NCBI RefSeq assembly: GCF_024462815.1
Contig: NZ_JANGCG010000002.1
Span: 62,001-126,000 of the forward strand
DNA length: 64,000 nucleotides
DNA from: Gemmiger formicilis
GTDB lineage: Bacteria > Bacillota > Clostridia > Oscillospirales > Ruminococcaceae
Reading direction: 5' to 3'
The position numbers and the translations under genes were made by a program. This document shows, one piece after another, positions 34,521 through 42,956 of the stretch (position 1 is the first letter of the stretch; each line of letters begins with the position of its first letter). Below the pieces are notes generated by a model. That model saw nothing but the letters and a program-made list of their open reading frames with translations. It was not told the DNA's origin and searched no databases.

Positions 34521-37106
34521 TTATTCCGTGGGTGCTGCCTGTGCGGCGGCGGCTTCTGCGGCGGCCTGCGCCAAAGCGGCGTAGGGGTCCTCCTCGCTGG
34601 TGATATAGGTGCTGTCAGGGAGGTTATCCTCCGTGTAGTAGCCCACAGCACCGCCGCCGGAGACAATCGCGCCGGTGGAGGTGTCAAAGCGCTTCTCCAC
34701 AACGTTCTCGCCCTTGGCGAACTCCTTGACCGGCAGGTCTGCCTGCAGATCCTCCATCAGGTACTTCCATGCGTACTGGATGGGCGAGCCGTTCCTGCCT
34801 GGCTTGCCCAGCTTGTCCATCTCGGTCGGGCGGTCACAGCCCCACCAGATAGCGGTTACATAGTAGGGGGTCAGACCGGCAAAGGTGTAGTCCTTGTAGT
34901 TGCTGGTAGTACCGGTCTTGGCCACAGAGTCCATCTCGCCGTCGGGGGCCTTGCCGTAAGCAGTACCCTTGCTGCTGTGCAGCACGTTCCGCAGCATACG
35001 GTTCATGATATACGCCGTGTCGGCGCTGATGGCCTGCGTGGTGTTGATATACTTGTTGTTGTCCAGAATCATATTGCCCTGGGAATCGGTGACCTCGGTG
35101 TAATAGTGGGGCGTGGTGAAGGTGCCGGTGTTGAACATTGTGTAAGCACCCGCCAGCTGTACCACAGTCAGGCCGCTGCTCTGGGAACCCAGCACCAGCG
35201 GGCCCAGATCCATATCGCTCTCGGCGCTGATATAGCTGCATTCCAGCGTATCATGCACAAAGTTGTACAGGTAATCGACGCCGACCAGATTGCCGACCCA
35301 GACAGCCACCGTGTTGTAGGACTGCTGCAGAGCATCGTAGACAAGCATCGTGTTGCCCTGACCGCCCGCACCGCCATAGTTGGTGGGCCATGCACGCCAG
35401 ACATCACTGCGGGACTGCGCTGCCTGAGAGTGCGGGTCCATTTTGCCGATATACTCATCCTTCAAGACACGCTTGTCCTCTGCCGTGTAGTACGGAATAT
35501 CCATCTGCGGGGAGGAGTAGGAAATCAGCTTGTAGTCCAGCGCCAGCGCATAGGCACCGATGGGCTTCATCGTAGAACCGGTCTGGTGGGGAGAGGTTGC
35601 GCGGTTGAAGCCCAGATCGTACTTTTTCTCGCCGATGCCGCCGCCGATGCCCAGAATGTTGCCGTCATAATCCAACACCGCCATAGCGGCCTGGGTGCGG
35701 ACCTTCTCATATACACAAAGGTAGACGGTGGTATCATTGGGGTAGTCGGGGTCGGTGGATTTGCCGGTCTTGAGGGTTGTCCCCTCCTCGTCCTCATAGA
35801 CAGGGATTGCCTCCTGCCCGTAGACGGCGTAGCCGTCCTTCGTGATGGGCAGGCCGGTGGCCTCGTCATACTGCACATCGTCCCAGCTGCTGGTGTCGGC
35901 GGGGTAATCGCGCAGGCAGACAGGCTCCTCGTGCCACAGGGCGGGAATGAGGTCATCCTCGTTGTACATCGTCTTTTCGACAGCCGCCTGCACGGTGGGG
36001 TCAACGGTGGAGTAGATGCGCAGACCGCCGGAGAAAATCAGCTCCTTGGCCTCTTCTGCGGTGTAGTTCAGGTCGGTCTGCAGCTGGTTCAGCAGCTCGG
36101 TGTAGAGGGCATCGGTAAACCAGGAGTTGCTGGAAGAACGGGTTGCGTTCTCGGTCGAAGCCGAGCTTTCCACCAGCGTGATGGTCTCCGCCTTGGCGGC
36201 GTTGTACTCCGCCTCGGTGACATAGCCCTGCGTGTACATCTCATACAGAACGTGGTTGCGGCGCGTGGTGAGCTGCTCCGGGTTGGTGGCCGGGTTGTAC
36301 GCGGTGGGGTTCTTCGTGATGGAGGCCAGCGCGGCGCACTCCGCCAGCGTCAGATCCTCCACGTGCTTGCCGAAGTATTCCTGCGCGCCTGCCTCCATGC
36401 CGTGGACAATGCCGGTCAGCGGGATGGTGTTCAGGTACGCTTCCAGAATCGTTTCCTTGCTGTACTTGTTGTCCAGACCCAGTGCGCGGAAAATCTCACG
36501 CACCTTACGCATATTGTCCTGCTCATTATCGCCGGTCAGGTTCTTGATAAGCTGCTGTTCCAGCGTGGATGCACCGCGGTTGGTGCCCCAGATGCGGTTG
36601 CCGGTAAAGGCGTTGAGCGCTGCACCGATGGTGCCCTTGAGGTTGATGCCGGGCTCGGTGTAGAAGTTCTTGTCCTCAACGGCGATAACCGCGTGCTGCA
36701 GGTTTTCCGGCATGGCGGACAGGTCACGCCAGATGCGGTTCTCGTTGCGGGAGAGGGTCGCGTATTCATCAACGTTGATATCGTAGATGATGGACGTTTC
36801 CTTGTTTTTCTGGTTGTCCAGATCCAGCGTCTCGGCATCATCCGCCGTGACCTGCACGATGTACATGGACAGCAGCACGCCGCCCACGCTGGCCGCCATA
36901 ATGCACAGGCAGAGCATACAGCCGATGAAGCTGAAAATCATACCGATAATGCTGCGGCGCTTTTTGGTTTTTTTCTTGGGTGCGGGGGCACCGGGCTGGC
37001 CGGTTGCGCCTGCGGTTGTCTTTACGCCCTCGGTTGAGATGTGGCGCTGCTGCTTGGGTTCTATGGGAACCGCCTCCTTTGGTCTGTATCGAAGCGTGTG
37101 TAACAC
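34521..37106 (-). CDS. Class A penicillin-binding protein (PBP1a family)
   Basis: A bifunctional peptidoglycan glycosyltransferase/transpeptidase, 861 residues from GTG 37106. Basic cytoplasmic tail, TM helix 53-83, GT51 domain with catalytic Glu144 (EDKNFY) and GASTLEQQL at 178-186, then transpeptidase motifs: SxxK with Ser511 (GSTMKP), SYN near 594, KTG near 729 (AKTGTTSNY). Ala-rich C-terminus. The start is uncertain: the GTG lacks a ribosome site and lies about 19 nt after the predicted transcription start, whereas AAAGGAGG at 37080-37073 points to an AUA codon at 37064. The core enzyme is unaffected. Confidence 0.93.
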   Translation of the reverse strand: MLHTLRYRPKEAVPIEPKQQRHISTEGVKTTAGATGQPGAPAPKKKTKKRRSIIGMIFSFIGCMLCLCIMAASVGGVLLSMYIVQVTADDAETLDLDNQKNKETSIIYDINVDEYATLSRNENRIWRDLSAMPENLQHAVIAVEDKNFYTEPGINLKGTIGAALNAFTGNRIWGTNRGASTLEQQLIKNLTGDNEQDNMRKVREIFRALGLDNKYSKETILEAYLNTIPLTGIVHGMEAGAQEYFGKHVEDLTLAECAALASITKNPTAYNPATNPEQLTTRRNHVLYEMYTQGYVTEAEYNAAKAETITLVESSASTENATRSSSNSWFTDALYTELLNQLQTDLNYTAEEAKELIFSGGLRIYSTVDPTVQAAVEKTMYNEDDLIPALWHEEPVCLRDYPADTSSWDDVQYDEATGLPITKDGYAVYGQEAIPVYEDEEGTTLKTGKSTDPDYPNDTTVYLCVYEKVRTQAAMAVLDYDGNILGIGGGIGEKKYDLGFNRATSPHQTGSTMKPIGAYALALDYKLISYSSPQMDIPYYTAEDKRVLKDEYIGKMDPHSQAAQSRSDVWRAWPTNYGGAGGQGNTMLVYDALQQSYNTVAVWVGNLVGVDYLYNFVHDTLECSYISAESDMDLGPLVLGSQSSGLTVVQLAGAYTMFNTGTFTTPHYYTEVTDSQGNMILDNNKYINTTQAISADTAYIMNRMLRNVLHSSKGTAYGKAPDGEMDSVAKTGTTSNYKDYTFAGLTPYYVTAIWWGCDRPTEMDKLGKPGRNGSPIQYAWKYLMEDLQADLPVKEFAKGENVVEKRFDTSTGAIVSGGGAVGYYTEDNLPDSTYITSEEDPYAALAQAAAEAAAAQAAPTE

Positions 37107-37131
37107 GGAATTGCAGAATGCTATAGATTAG

Positions 37132-37140
37132 ATTATAGCA
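37132..37140 (-). promoter_or_regulatory. Extended -10 promoter for the PBP gene
   Basis: Minus strand TGCTATAAT (37140-37132). The -35 is poor, as is usual for extended -10 promoters. Start of transcription would be near 37125. Confidence 0.5.
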
Positions 37141-37240
37141 CAATTCGCCCCCAAAAGTACAGGGGCAGATGTAAAATTCACAACTTTCGGTGTTTTTGTC
37201 TGTACTGGCGGCCATACTAAGCGTGCAAGGGGGAAATATT

Positions 37241-37552
37241 ATGCAAAACAGACAAATCGGGCCCCGCGGGGTGTATCTTTCACTGCTGGCTGCCGTGGCC
37301 GGGTTGTGCGTGGCCGCCGGGCTGTACTGGCTTATCCGCGGGCAGGACGCCCCTGCCCCGCCGCGCTACCTTTTAAAGGACAGCGGCGGCCATGTGGCGC
37401 TGTACACCGCCGAGGGCACCGGCCCGCTGGCCACCTACGAGGAGATTTACACCCGCCTCCTGCCGGAGAGCGACGTGCTGGCCCTGCAGCAGGGTGTTTT
37501 TGTCAGCGACGAGGCCGAGCTGCAGCGCCGGCTGGAGGATTATGGCCTGTAG
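37241..37552 (+). CDS. Small membrane-anchored protein, BofC C-terminal-domain-like
   Basis: A 103-residue protein with one N-terminal helix (GVYLSLLAAVAGLCVAAGLYWLI) followed by a domain (RYLLKDSGGHVALYTAEGTGPLATYEEIYTRLLPESDVLALQQGVFVSDEAELQRRLEDYG). The Y(L/V)L-x-D/E-x-x-G-x-VA(V/L)Y start and the (L)LPExD...L..G...(D/E)EAEL...LEDY ending recall the BofC C-terminal family seen in many Clostridia. Role unknown; sporulation signalling is suggested by that name only. AGGGGG precedes the ATG. Confidence 0.7.
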   Translation: MQNRQIGPRGVYLSLLAAVAGLCVAAGLYWLIRGQDAPAPPRYLLKDSGGHVALYTAEGTGPLATYEEIYTRLLPESDVLALQQGVFVSDEAELQRRLEDYGL

Positions 37553-37588
37553 CGCCGGGAGAAATGGCAATTCCCTTCCTCACAAATC

Positions 37589-37617
37589 TTGCGCCTGCCG
37601 CACTTTTATGCTATAGT
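37589..37617 (+). promoter_or_regulatory. Promoter of the acyl carrier protein cassette
   Basis: TTGCGC (37589-37594), 17 bp, TATAGT (37612-37617) with TGC before it (extended -10). Confidence 0.6.
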
Positions 37618-37652
37618 ATAGGTAACTACCAATATATAAAGGAGTTACAACA

Positions 37653-37892
37653 ATGACTGAACAGGAAATTCTGAGCGCGGTACAGGATATTTTCCGCGAT
37701 AATTTTGATGATGATTCCCTTGAGATTACCCGCAGCACCTGCGCCGATGATATCGAGGACTGGGACAGCCTGGAGCAGATCAATCTGCTGACGGCCATTG
37801 AGAAGAAGTTCAACATCAAGTTCAAGCTCGCGGATGTCCGCGGCCTGAAGGACGTGGGCGACCTGCTGGATCTGGTTGCACGGATGGTGTAA
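37653..37892 (+). CDS. Acyl carrier protein
   Basis: A 79-residue ACP with the phosphopantetheine attachment serine at 39 in DSLEQINLLTAIEKKFNIKF. The acidic four-helix pattern is intact. The DSLEQ wording differs from housekeeping AcpP (DSLDxVEL) and is closer to specialised ACPs. It heads a cassette with a MaoC dehydratase, an SDR reductase and an acyltransferase-like protein, but a terminator separates it from them, so it is likely made in excess. Confidence 0.9.
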   Translation: MTEQEILSAVQDIFRDNFDDDSLEITRSTCADDIEDWDSLEQINLLTAIEKKFNIKFKLADVRGLKDVGDLLDLVARMV

Positions 37893-37910
37893 TTCTTATA
37901 CCTTAAATTG

Positions 37911-37933
37911 GGCGGCATCCTGCCGCCTTTTTT
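37911..37933 (+). terminator. Intrinsic terminator between acp and maoC
   Basis: GGCGGCA (37911-37917), TCC loop, TGCCGCC (37921-37927), six T. It sits 18 bp after the ACP stop and only 23 bp before the maoC start. Confidence 0.75.
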
Positions 37934-37956
37934 CAAATTGTAGAAGGAGCCCTGCC

Positions 37957-38373
37957 ATGAATCACTATACACTGGCGGAAATGACCCCCGGCCTGACCGA
38001 GGAATTTACCGTGACGGTCACGCCGGAAATGATGGATGCCTTCCGCGCCATCACCGGGGATGTCTCCCCCATCCACATTGACGCCGACTATGCCAAGGGG
38101 CGCGGCTTTCCGGGCCGGGTCGTCTACGGTATGCTGGGGGCCAGCTTCTTTTCCACGCTGGCGGGCGTCTATCTGCCCGGCGAGCACTGCCTGCTCCACG
38201 GTGTTGAATGTAAGTTTGCCAAGCCCATCTTTATCGGCGATACCCTGACCGTGAAGGGAACGGTGGTTTCTGTCAGCGAGATTGGCAGCGAGGCCGAAAT
38301 CAAGGCAGTCATCACCAACCAGGACGGCAAGCGCGTGACCCGCGGCATCATCAAGGCCGGATTGGCAAAATAA
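37957..38373 (+). CDS. MaoC-like (R)-specific enoyl hydratase/dehydratase
   Basis: A 138-residue hot-dog protein. The catalytic Asp/His motif is present as TGDVSPIHIDADYAKGRGF near residues 33-50, then GRVVYGML, the usual hydratase-2 arrangement. It would interconvert enoyl and (R)-3-hydroxyacyl chains on CoA or ACP. AGAAGGAG precedes the ATG. Neighbours are an ACP and an SDR of FabG type, which act on the same intermediates. Confidence 0.87.
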   Translation: MNHYTLAEMTPGLTEEFTVTVTPEMMDAFRAITGDVSPIHIDADYAKGRGFPGRVVYGMLGASFFSTLAGVYLPGEHCLLHGVECKFAKPIFIGDTLTVKGTVVSVSEIGSEAEIKAVITNQDGKRVTRGIIKAGLAK

Positions 38374-38423
38374 CAGCTCCGCCGGGGCTGCTTTGCCCGC
38401 GGCGATTTCTGAGGAGAAAAACT

Positions 38424-39164
38424 ATGCCTTATACCTATCTTATCACCGGCGCCACCAGCGATGTCGGCCGTGCGCTTATCGAACGTCTGCTGGCCGATGC
38501 GCCGGATGCCACCGTGCTGGCACAGGGCTGCGGCGATCTGGAAAAGCTGGCTGACCTGTGCAGCCGCTTCCCCGGTCAGGTGCGCCCCTTTGACGTGGAC
38601 CTTTCCGACCGCGCCAAGGTGGACACCTTTGTGCAGCTGCTGGCAGCCTCGGCCCCCGCGCCGACCCATTTTATCCATCTGCCCGCCCTGCCGGTTGTGA
38701 ACGCCAAGTTCAAGGCCTTTGACCAGACCCGCTTTGACCGCGACCTTGAAATTCAGGTGCACAGCGCCGTGCGCATCTGCCGCGCCGTGCTGCCCGCTAT
38801 GGCCAAGGCCAAATTCGGCCGCGTGCTGTTCATCCAGACCAGCTACACCATCGGTTGCCCGCCCAAGAACACTGCCGCCTACGTCATGGCCAAGAGCGCC
38901 CTCGGCGGGCTGGTCAAGAGCCTTGCCGTGGAGTATGCCCGCTTCGGCGTCACGGTCAACTGCGTGGCCCCCAGCATGATGGAGACAAACTTCCTGAAGG
39001 ACACGCCTGACCTGATTGTGCAGGCTGCCGCCGAGGAAAACCCGATGGGCCGCAACGCGACCCCCGCAGACGTTGTGCCCGCGATGGCGTTCCTGCTCTC
39101 TGACGAGGCGCGTTTTATCACCGGCGTAACGCTGCCGGTCACGGGAGGGTCGGCCATTGTCTGA
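38424..39164 (+). CDS. Short-chain dehydrogenase/reductase (FabG-like)
   Basis: A 246-residue classical SDR: cofactor motif TGATSDVG at 8-15, catalytic Ser140, Tyr153 and Lys157 (TSYTIG..AAYVMAKSALGG), and the C-terminal FITGVTLPVTGGSA. Probably a 3-oxoacyl-ACP reductase working with the ACP and MaoC proteins. The NNAG motif is replaced by HLPALP, an unusual change in the cofactor wall. Its last 8 bp overlap the next gene. Confidence 0.87.
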   Translation: MPYTYLITGATSDVGRALIERLLADAPDATVLAQGCGDLEKLADLCSRFPGQVRPFDVDLSDRAKVDTFVQLLAASAPAPTHFIHLPALPVVNAKFKAFDQTRFDRDLEIQVHSAVRICRAVLPAMAKAKFGRVLFIQTSYTIGCPPKNTAAYVMAKSALGGLVKSLAVEYARFGVTVNCVAPSMMETNFLKDTPDLIVQAAAEENPMGRNATPADVVPAMAFLLSDEARFITGVTLPVTGGSAIV

Positions 39165-40152
39165 GACAACGTTCCGGCTGGCGCGTCTGGGCGAGGACGC
39201 TGCCATCATTGACTTTATCAATGAAAATTTTGATATGCGCCTGCCGCTGCTGAACCGCCCCGAGCTGTACCACCACTACTACGCGGGCCGCGGCGGCGTC
39301 CCCCAGTTTGCCGTGGCGGAGGAGGACGGCCAGTACGTCAGCGCGGCCGGGTATATTCTGGCCAACACCAAGCGCCGCCCCGATGTCTGGGTCAGCGTCT
39401 GGGTGGCTGTCAAGGGCCACAACGGCGTGGGGCTGGAGCTGATGAACGCCCTGCCCGGCCTTCTGAACGCCGACGTGGTGGCCTGCAACAACATCCGCCC
39501 CAACACCTGCACCTTTTATCAGTTCCTCGGCTGGCAGGCCGAGCGTCTGCCCCACTACTACCGTCTGGGTCGGCGCCGCGCCTACTATCTGGCCAAGCCC
39601 CTGCGCTATTCCCTGCCCCCTGTTCAGCGCGATTTAGGGCTGGCCAAGGTGGAGAGCGCCGCCGATTTGCTCCCGCTGGGTATGCCCGCCACGCCCCACA
39701 CCCCGCGCAAGGACATGTGGTACATGATGCGGCGGTATTTCCACTACCCGCATTTCAAGTATGATGTGTGGGCCGCCTGCGAGAACGGCAAGCTGCTGGC
39801 CTATGTTGTGACCCGCACCGTCACGGCCGAGGAAACCGGCTGCGCCGCCGTGGTGCGGCTGGTGGATTTCATCGGCGAGGACACCGTTCTGCCGCGCCTT
39901 GGCGCCGCGCTGGACGCCATCCTGAACCACGTAGGTGCCGAGTACATGGACTGCTACAACGCCGGTATACCGGCGGATGTCTGGCTGGCCGCCGGTTTTA
40001 CCGAGCGCATGGAGGGCGACGGCTGCATTATTCCCAACTATCTGACCCCGCCCCTGCATGAGAACACCGAGTATTACTATTTCACAAACAAGCCCGAGAA
40101 TTTCGTTATGTTCAAGGCCGACGGCGACCAGGACCGTCCGAATCTGAAATAA
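39157..40152 (+). CDS. Putative GNAT-type acyltransferase of the ACP-MaoC-SDR cassette
   Basis: A 331-residue cytoplasmic protein with two apparent GNAT-like halves: one starting FRLARLGEDAAIIDFINENFD with FYQFLGWQAERLPHYYRLG, the second containing CENGKLLAYVVTRTV and YMDCYNAGIPADVWLAAGF. No membrane segments. Translation starts at a TTG inside the SDR gene with GGGAGGG upstream, so the two are translationally coupled. A role as the transferase moving the acyl group made by its neighbours to an amino sugar or similar acceptor is inference. I do not recognise a named family. Confidence 0.65.
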   Translation: MSETTFRLARLGEDAAIIDFINENFDMRLPLLNRPELYHHYYAGRGGVPQFAVAEEDGQYVSAAGYILANTKRRPDVWVSVWVAVKGHNGVGLELMNALPGLLNADVVACNNIRPNTCTFYQFLGWQAERLPHYYRLGRRRAYYLAKPLRYSLPPVQRDLGLAKVESAADLLPLGMPATPHTPRKDMWYMMRRYFHYPHFKYDVWAACENGKLLAYVVTRTVTAEETGCAAVVRLVDFIGEDTVLPRLGAALDAILNHVGAEYMDCYNAGIPADVWLAAGFTERMEGDGCIIPNYLTPPLHENTEYYYFTNKPENFVMFKADGDQDRPNLK

Positions 40153-40192
40153 AAAAATCCGTAAGCATCACAAAAGTGCTTACGGATTTTTT
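40152..40192. terminator. Bidirectional terminator
   Basis: AATCCGTAAGCA/TGCTTACGGATT (40157-40168 with 40177-40188) with A and T runs on both sides, between the convergent acyltransferase and YitT genes. Confidence 0.88.
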
Positions 40193-41096
40193 ATTGCGCG
40201 TTTTCGCGGCTGCCGTGCAGCAGGTCCGCCACGGCGGTAATGGTCATATAGGCGTCGGGATCCACCGTCTTGACCAACGCCTTCAGCTTGACCATTTGGA
40301 AGCGGTTGACCACCACATACAAAACGCTTTTAGGCGCGTCCGAATAAAACCCACGCGCATCCATAACGGTAATTCCTGTGCCGAACTGCTCCGACACAGC
40401 CGCCGCCAGCTCCTGCTGGCGGGATGTGACAATCATCGCCGCCTTGGAGCTGTCCAGACCGTCCACGATGAAATCCACGGTTTTGGAACCCGCCGCATAG
40501 GTGACAATCGAGTACAGCGGCAGAATCCAGCTGCCCATAATCACCCCACATATAATGTAGAGCAGCACGTTATAGACCAGCACAAAGGTACCGACCGAGA
40601 CGCCGAGCCCCTTGGCAAAGATGACCGCCGCCACCTCAATACCGTCCATAGCGCCGCCGTAGCGGATGGCCAGACCACTGCCCACACCGGACACAATGCC
40701 GCCGAACAGCGCGCACAAAAACAGGTCTGTGCCTGCCAGCGGCGAAGCAATGCTGACGTCCACCGGCAGCACATCGGTAATCAGCCAGGCCGCCGCCGAG
40801 TAGACGCCTACCGTGAAGATGGCATACACCGAAAACACTGCCCCCTGCCGCTTAAAGCCCAGCAGAAGCAGCGGAATGTTGAGCAGAATCAGAAAGAATG
40901 AGAGCGAGAACGTGTCCGGCGTCAGCTGGGAAAGCAGGATGGACGTGCCGGAAATGCCGCTGTCATACAGCTGCACCGGCGCAATAAAAATCGTGACGCC
41001 GATGGCATTGATGACGCCCGCCAGAAACAGCATCAGAAAATTCAGCGGGGAGAGCTTTGCGCCAAAGGCAAGCAGCTTTTGTTTCATGGTTTGCAC
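40191..41096 (-). CDS. YitT-family membrane protein (DUF161/DUF2179)
   Basis: A 301-residue protein: five to six membrane helices (NFLMLFLAGVINAIGVTIFIAP, SFFLILLNIPLLLLGF and others), the YGGAMDGIEVAAVIFAKGLGVSVG motif, then a soluble DUF2179 domain (SKAAMIVTSRQQELAAAVSEQFGTGITVMDARGFYS). Common in Firmicutes, transport role suspected but unproven. GTG start at 41096 is 5 bp from GGAGG; an ATG at 41087 is possible. Confidence 0.9.
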   Translation of the reverse strand: MQTMKQKLLAFGAKLSPLNFLMLFLAGVINAIGVTIFIAPVQLYDSGISGTSILLSQLTPDTFSLSFFLILLNIPLLLLGFKRQGAVFSVYAIFTVGVYSAAAWLITDVLPVDVSIASPLAGTDLFLCALFGGIVSGVGSGLAIRYGGAMDGIEVAAVIFAKGLGVSVGTFVLVYNVLLYIICGVIMGSWILPLYSIVTYAAGSKTVDFIVDGLDSSKAAMIVTSRQQELAAAVSEQFGTGITVMDARGFYSDAPKSVLYVVVNRFQMVKLKALVKTVDPDAYMTITAVADLLHGSRENAQ

Positions 41097-41189
41097 AGGG
41101 ACCTCCTCGTGTATATTTTATAATGTATATAAAGTATACCGTATCCGGGGGACTGCTTTCATTAAAAAACCGTTAATTCTGGCAAAACA

Positions 41190-41226
41190 AAAAGCCGCAG
41201 ACGCTACCAGAACGTCTGCGGCTTTT
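41190..41226. terminator. Terminator after tRNA-Pro
   Basis: AAAAGCCGCAGACG/CGTCTGCGGCTTTT (41190-41203 with 41213-41226), T runs on both strands. Confidence 0.85.
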
Positions 41227-41235
41227 TATCAGAAG

Positions 41236-41308
41236 TCGGAGTGACGGGATTTGAACCCACGGCCTCTTGGTCCCGAACCAAGCGCGCTACCAACTGCGCT
41301 ACACCCCG
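41236..41308 (-). tRNA. tRNA-Pro (CGG)
   Basis: Full cloverleaf on the minus strand starting CGGGGTGTAGCGCAGTTGG; anticodon stem CTTGG/CCAAG with loop TTCGGGA, T loop TTCAAAT, discriminator A. No encoded CCA. One G-U in the acceptor stem. Confidence 0.95.
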
Positions 41309-41310
41309 TA

Positions 41311-41341
41311 AAGAAAAACCGCAGCAGCTGGGCTGCTGCGG
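41311..41341 (-). terminator. Terminator between tRNA-Gln and tRNA-Pro
   Basis: Minus-strand CCGCAGCAGC/GCTGCTGCGG stem followed by TTTTTCTTT. Confidence 0.7.
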
Positions 41342-41343
41342 TG

Positions 41344-41417
41344 TGGTTGGGGATGAGAGGATCGAACTCCCACGGGCGGAGTCAGAGTCCGCTGCACTAC
41401 CATTATGCGAATCCCCA
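41344..41417 (-). tRNA. tRNA-Gln (CTG)
   Basis: Minus-strand cloverleaf TGGGGATTCGCATAATGGTA..., acceptor TGGGGAT/ATCCCCA, anticodon stem GCGGA/TCCGC with loop CTCTGAC, T loop TTCGATC, discriminator A and encoded CCA. Confidence 0.93.
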
Positions 41418-41592
41418 TCGCATTTGTGTCTTGGGCGTCTGCCCTCAACGCTCATATATTATAGCGTGCCCGGTGGGATTTGTCAACGCTTTTTTCAAAA
41501 AAACTTTTACTTTTTTTTTGCTTTTTAGATTCAGGCGTTGCTTCGCATTTTTTCATGGCAATACCATAAGGTGGGAATTGTGCGGGGTTGCC

Positions 41593-41763
41593 TTAGGATC
41601 CGTTCACCAGCTTGCCGGTCATATGCTCCGGGGTAAGCGCCAGACACAGTACGCGGGAACCAGCGGTGGCCATTTCCTTGGTAAAATAATTGTCATCGTC
41701 GGTAAACTTGCGGCAGAGCTCCCGGCAAATTTCTGCCTTCCGCGGGGCCGTGCAAGCCCTGCG
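41593..41763 (-). pseudogene. Possible 3' gene remnant next to the repeat array
   Basis: The minus strand is open from about 41763 to a TAA at 41593 and reads RACTAPRKAEICRELCRKFT, then DDDNYFTKEMATAGSRVLCL and ALTPEHMTGKLVNGS. The composition looks protein-like but there is no start, and a stop occurs as soon as the frame enters the first repeat. Not recognised. It could be the tail of a gene cut when the repeats arrived, or chance. Confidence 0.3.
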
Positions 41764-41764
41764 G

Positions 41765-42632
41765 GTTGTTATTCACGGCACATTTCCCGGTGCCGGAGTT
41801 GGAACGGCCGACACATTTTTCTACAGGCTGTATTGTTATTTCCGGCACAATTTGCCCGAAAGGTATTGTTATCGGGCGCACATTTTGCAAAAATCGACGG
41901 TTGTTATCCGCGGCACAATTTCCGGCAGAGGCAGCGACAGAATTTTTTGGGTGGTTGTTATTCACGGCACAATTTGCAATTTTTCCGGCCCGCTGCGGGG
42001 TTGTTGTTCAGCGCACATTTTGAAAAGGGCCATCCGCCTCCCCGGAAAAGACAGGTTGTTATTCACGGCACATTTCGCAGGATTTTTCTCTTTCCGGGTA
42101 TTGTTATGCAGCGCACAATTTCCATTCTGTAGAATATTGTGCGCTGCCTTTCCGGCTATTAGTTTTTTATAATACAGCGTTTATGCGCCATTTTACTGTT
42201 GTTATTCACGGCACATTTTGCAAAAATCCTGTTTTTATAGTTGTTATCCGCGGCACATTTCCCGGCAAAAATTCTTCTGCATCGCCGGGTTGTTATTTAC
42301 AGCACAATTCGGCGGTATCAAAGGGCCGAGTTGTTATGTACGGCACATTTCAAACAACCCGAAAATTCTCTTTTTCGAGTTGTTATCAGGCGCACATTTC
42401 CCTTTTGCAGGATTTTTCCGGCAGAGTTGTAACGCTGCGCATAATTCCAAAAATTCTGTTTTGGAGGGTTGTTATTCTCAGCACTTTTTAAAAATTCCAC
42501 AAAAAATCCGCACCGCACCTTTTTTGTTCAAAAAAATATTTTTTTGCGTTGTTATCCGCGGCACATTGTTATCTGCGGCACAATTCGGTTGTTAAAGCCA
42601 GCACAGCTTTGTTGTTAAAGGCTGCACATTTT
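41765..42632 (+). repeat. Iteron array: about 19 direct copies of a 21-bp repeat
   Basis: Consensus TTGTTAT, three or four variable bases, then GGCACA or GCGCACA, then an AT tail. Starts at 41766, 41833, 41866, 41901, 41955, 42001, 42056, 42101, 42199, 42241, 42290, 42331, 42380, 42427 (degenerate), 42469, 42549, 42566, 42589 and 42612. All point the same way; spacing is 17-98 bp, mostly 33-66. The stretch has no convincing gene. Such repeats upstream of a Rep_3 initiator are the binding sites of iteron plasmid origins. Confidence 0.85.
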
Positions 42633-42864
42633 TGTTGTAATTTTCGACATAGCTAAACCTTATTTCTAAATATATATAAATACAACCTAAAAATTCTGAA
42701 AACGAAAAACCGCAGATTCCGGGCCGGAAAAGCAAAATGTGTCGAACGTTACAATAATTGACATCCCGCGCACAATCTGCTATGATACGCATAACGAATC
42801 CTGCGTACTGTTTTGGGAAACTTCCATATACAGCGCCGGGGTCATTAGAAATTTTAGAATCGTG
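42633..42864. other. AT-rich DNA between iterons and rep gene (candidate origin melting region)
   Basis: The densest AT part is about 42633-42720 (TAAATATATATAAATACAAC at its centre) after the last clustered iterons. A second AT-rich stretch is inside the array near 42480-42548. Strand opening in iteron origins occurs in such DNA next to the repeats. No gene here. Confidence 0.5.
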
Positions 42865-42885
42865 TTGTTATTCAGAACACATTTC
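42865..42885 (+). promoter_or_regulatory. Isolated iteron copy upstream of rep (possible autoregulatory operator)
   Basis: TTGTTATTCAGAACACA, 72 bp before the rep ATG and about 230 bp from the main array. Rep_3 proteins commonly repress their own gene through iteron-related operators. Confidence 0.55.
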
Positions 42886-42956
42886 CGGGGGCACCGGGGG
42901 CAGACAGCCCCACCCGGGAAGGTGATTTTTTCGTGTGCAAAATTGAGGTTATGTTT

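Noticed and set aside
34470..37037. An 855-codon frame antisense to the PBP gene
   Set aside because: Shadow of a long GC-rich gene; no ribosome site or plausible protein features.
41690..42595. Several plus- and minus-strand ORFs of 60-290 residues inside the repeat region
   Set aside because: They are translations of the iterons themselves (recurring VVIHGTF, VVIRGTF, LLFTAHF and similar), with no ribosome sites or family motifs.
41765..42632. CRISPR array
   Set aside because: The repeat is 21 bp with a variable centre, spacing runs from 17 to 98 bp, and there is no leader or cas gene. An adjacent Rep_3 gene explains the repeats better.
41236..42885. Integration of a plasmid by attP/attB at the tRNA genes
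   Set aside because: No duplicated tRNA 3' end was found on the far side of rep and no integrase is in the window, so an att site cannot be claimed.
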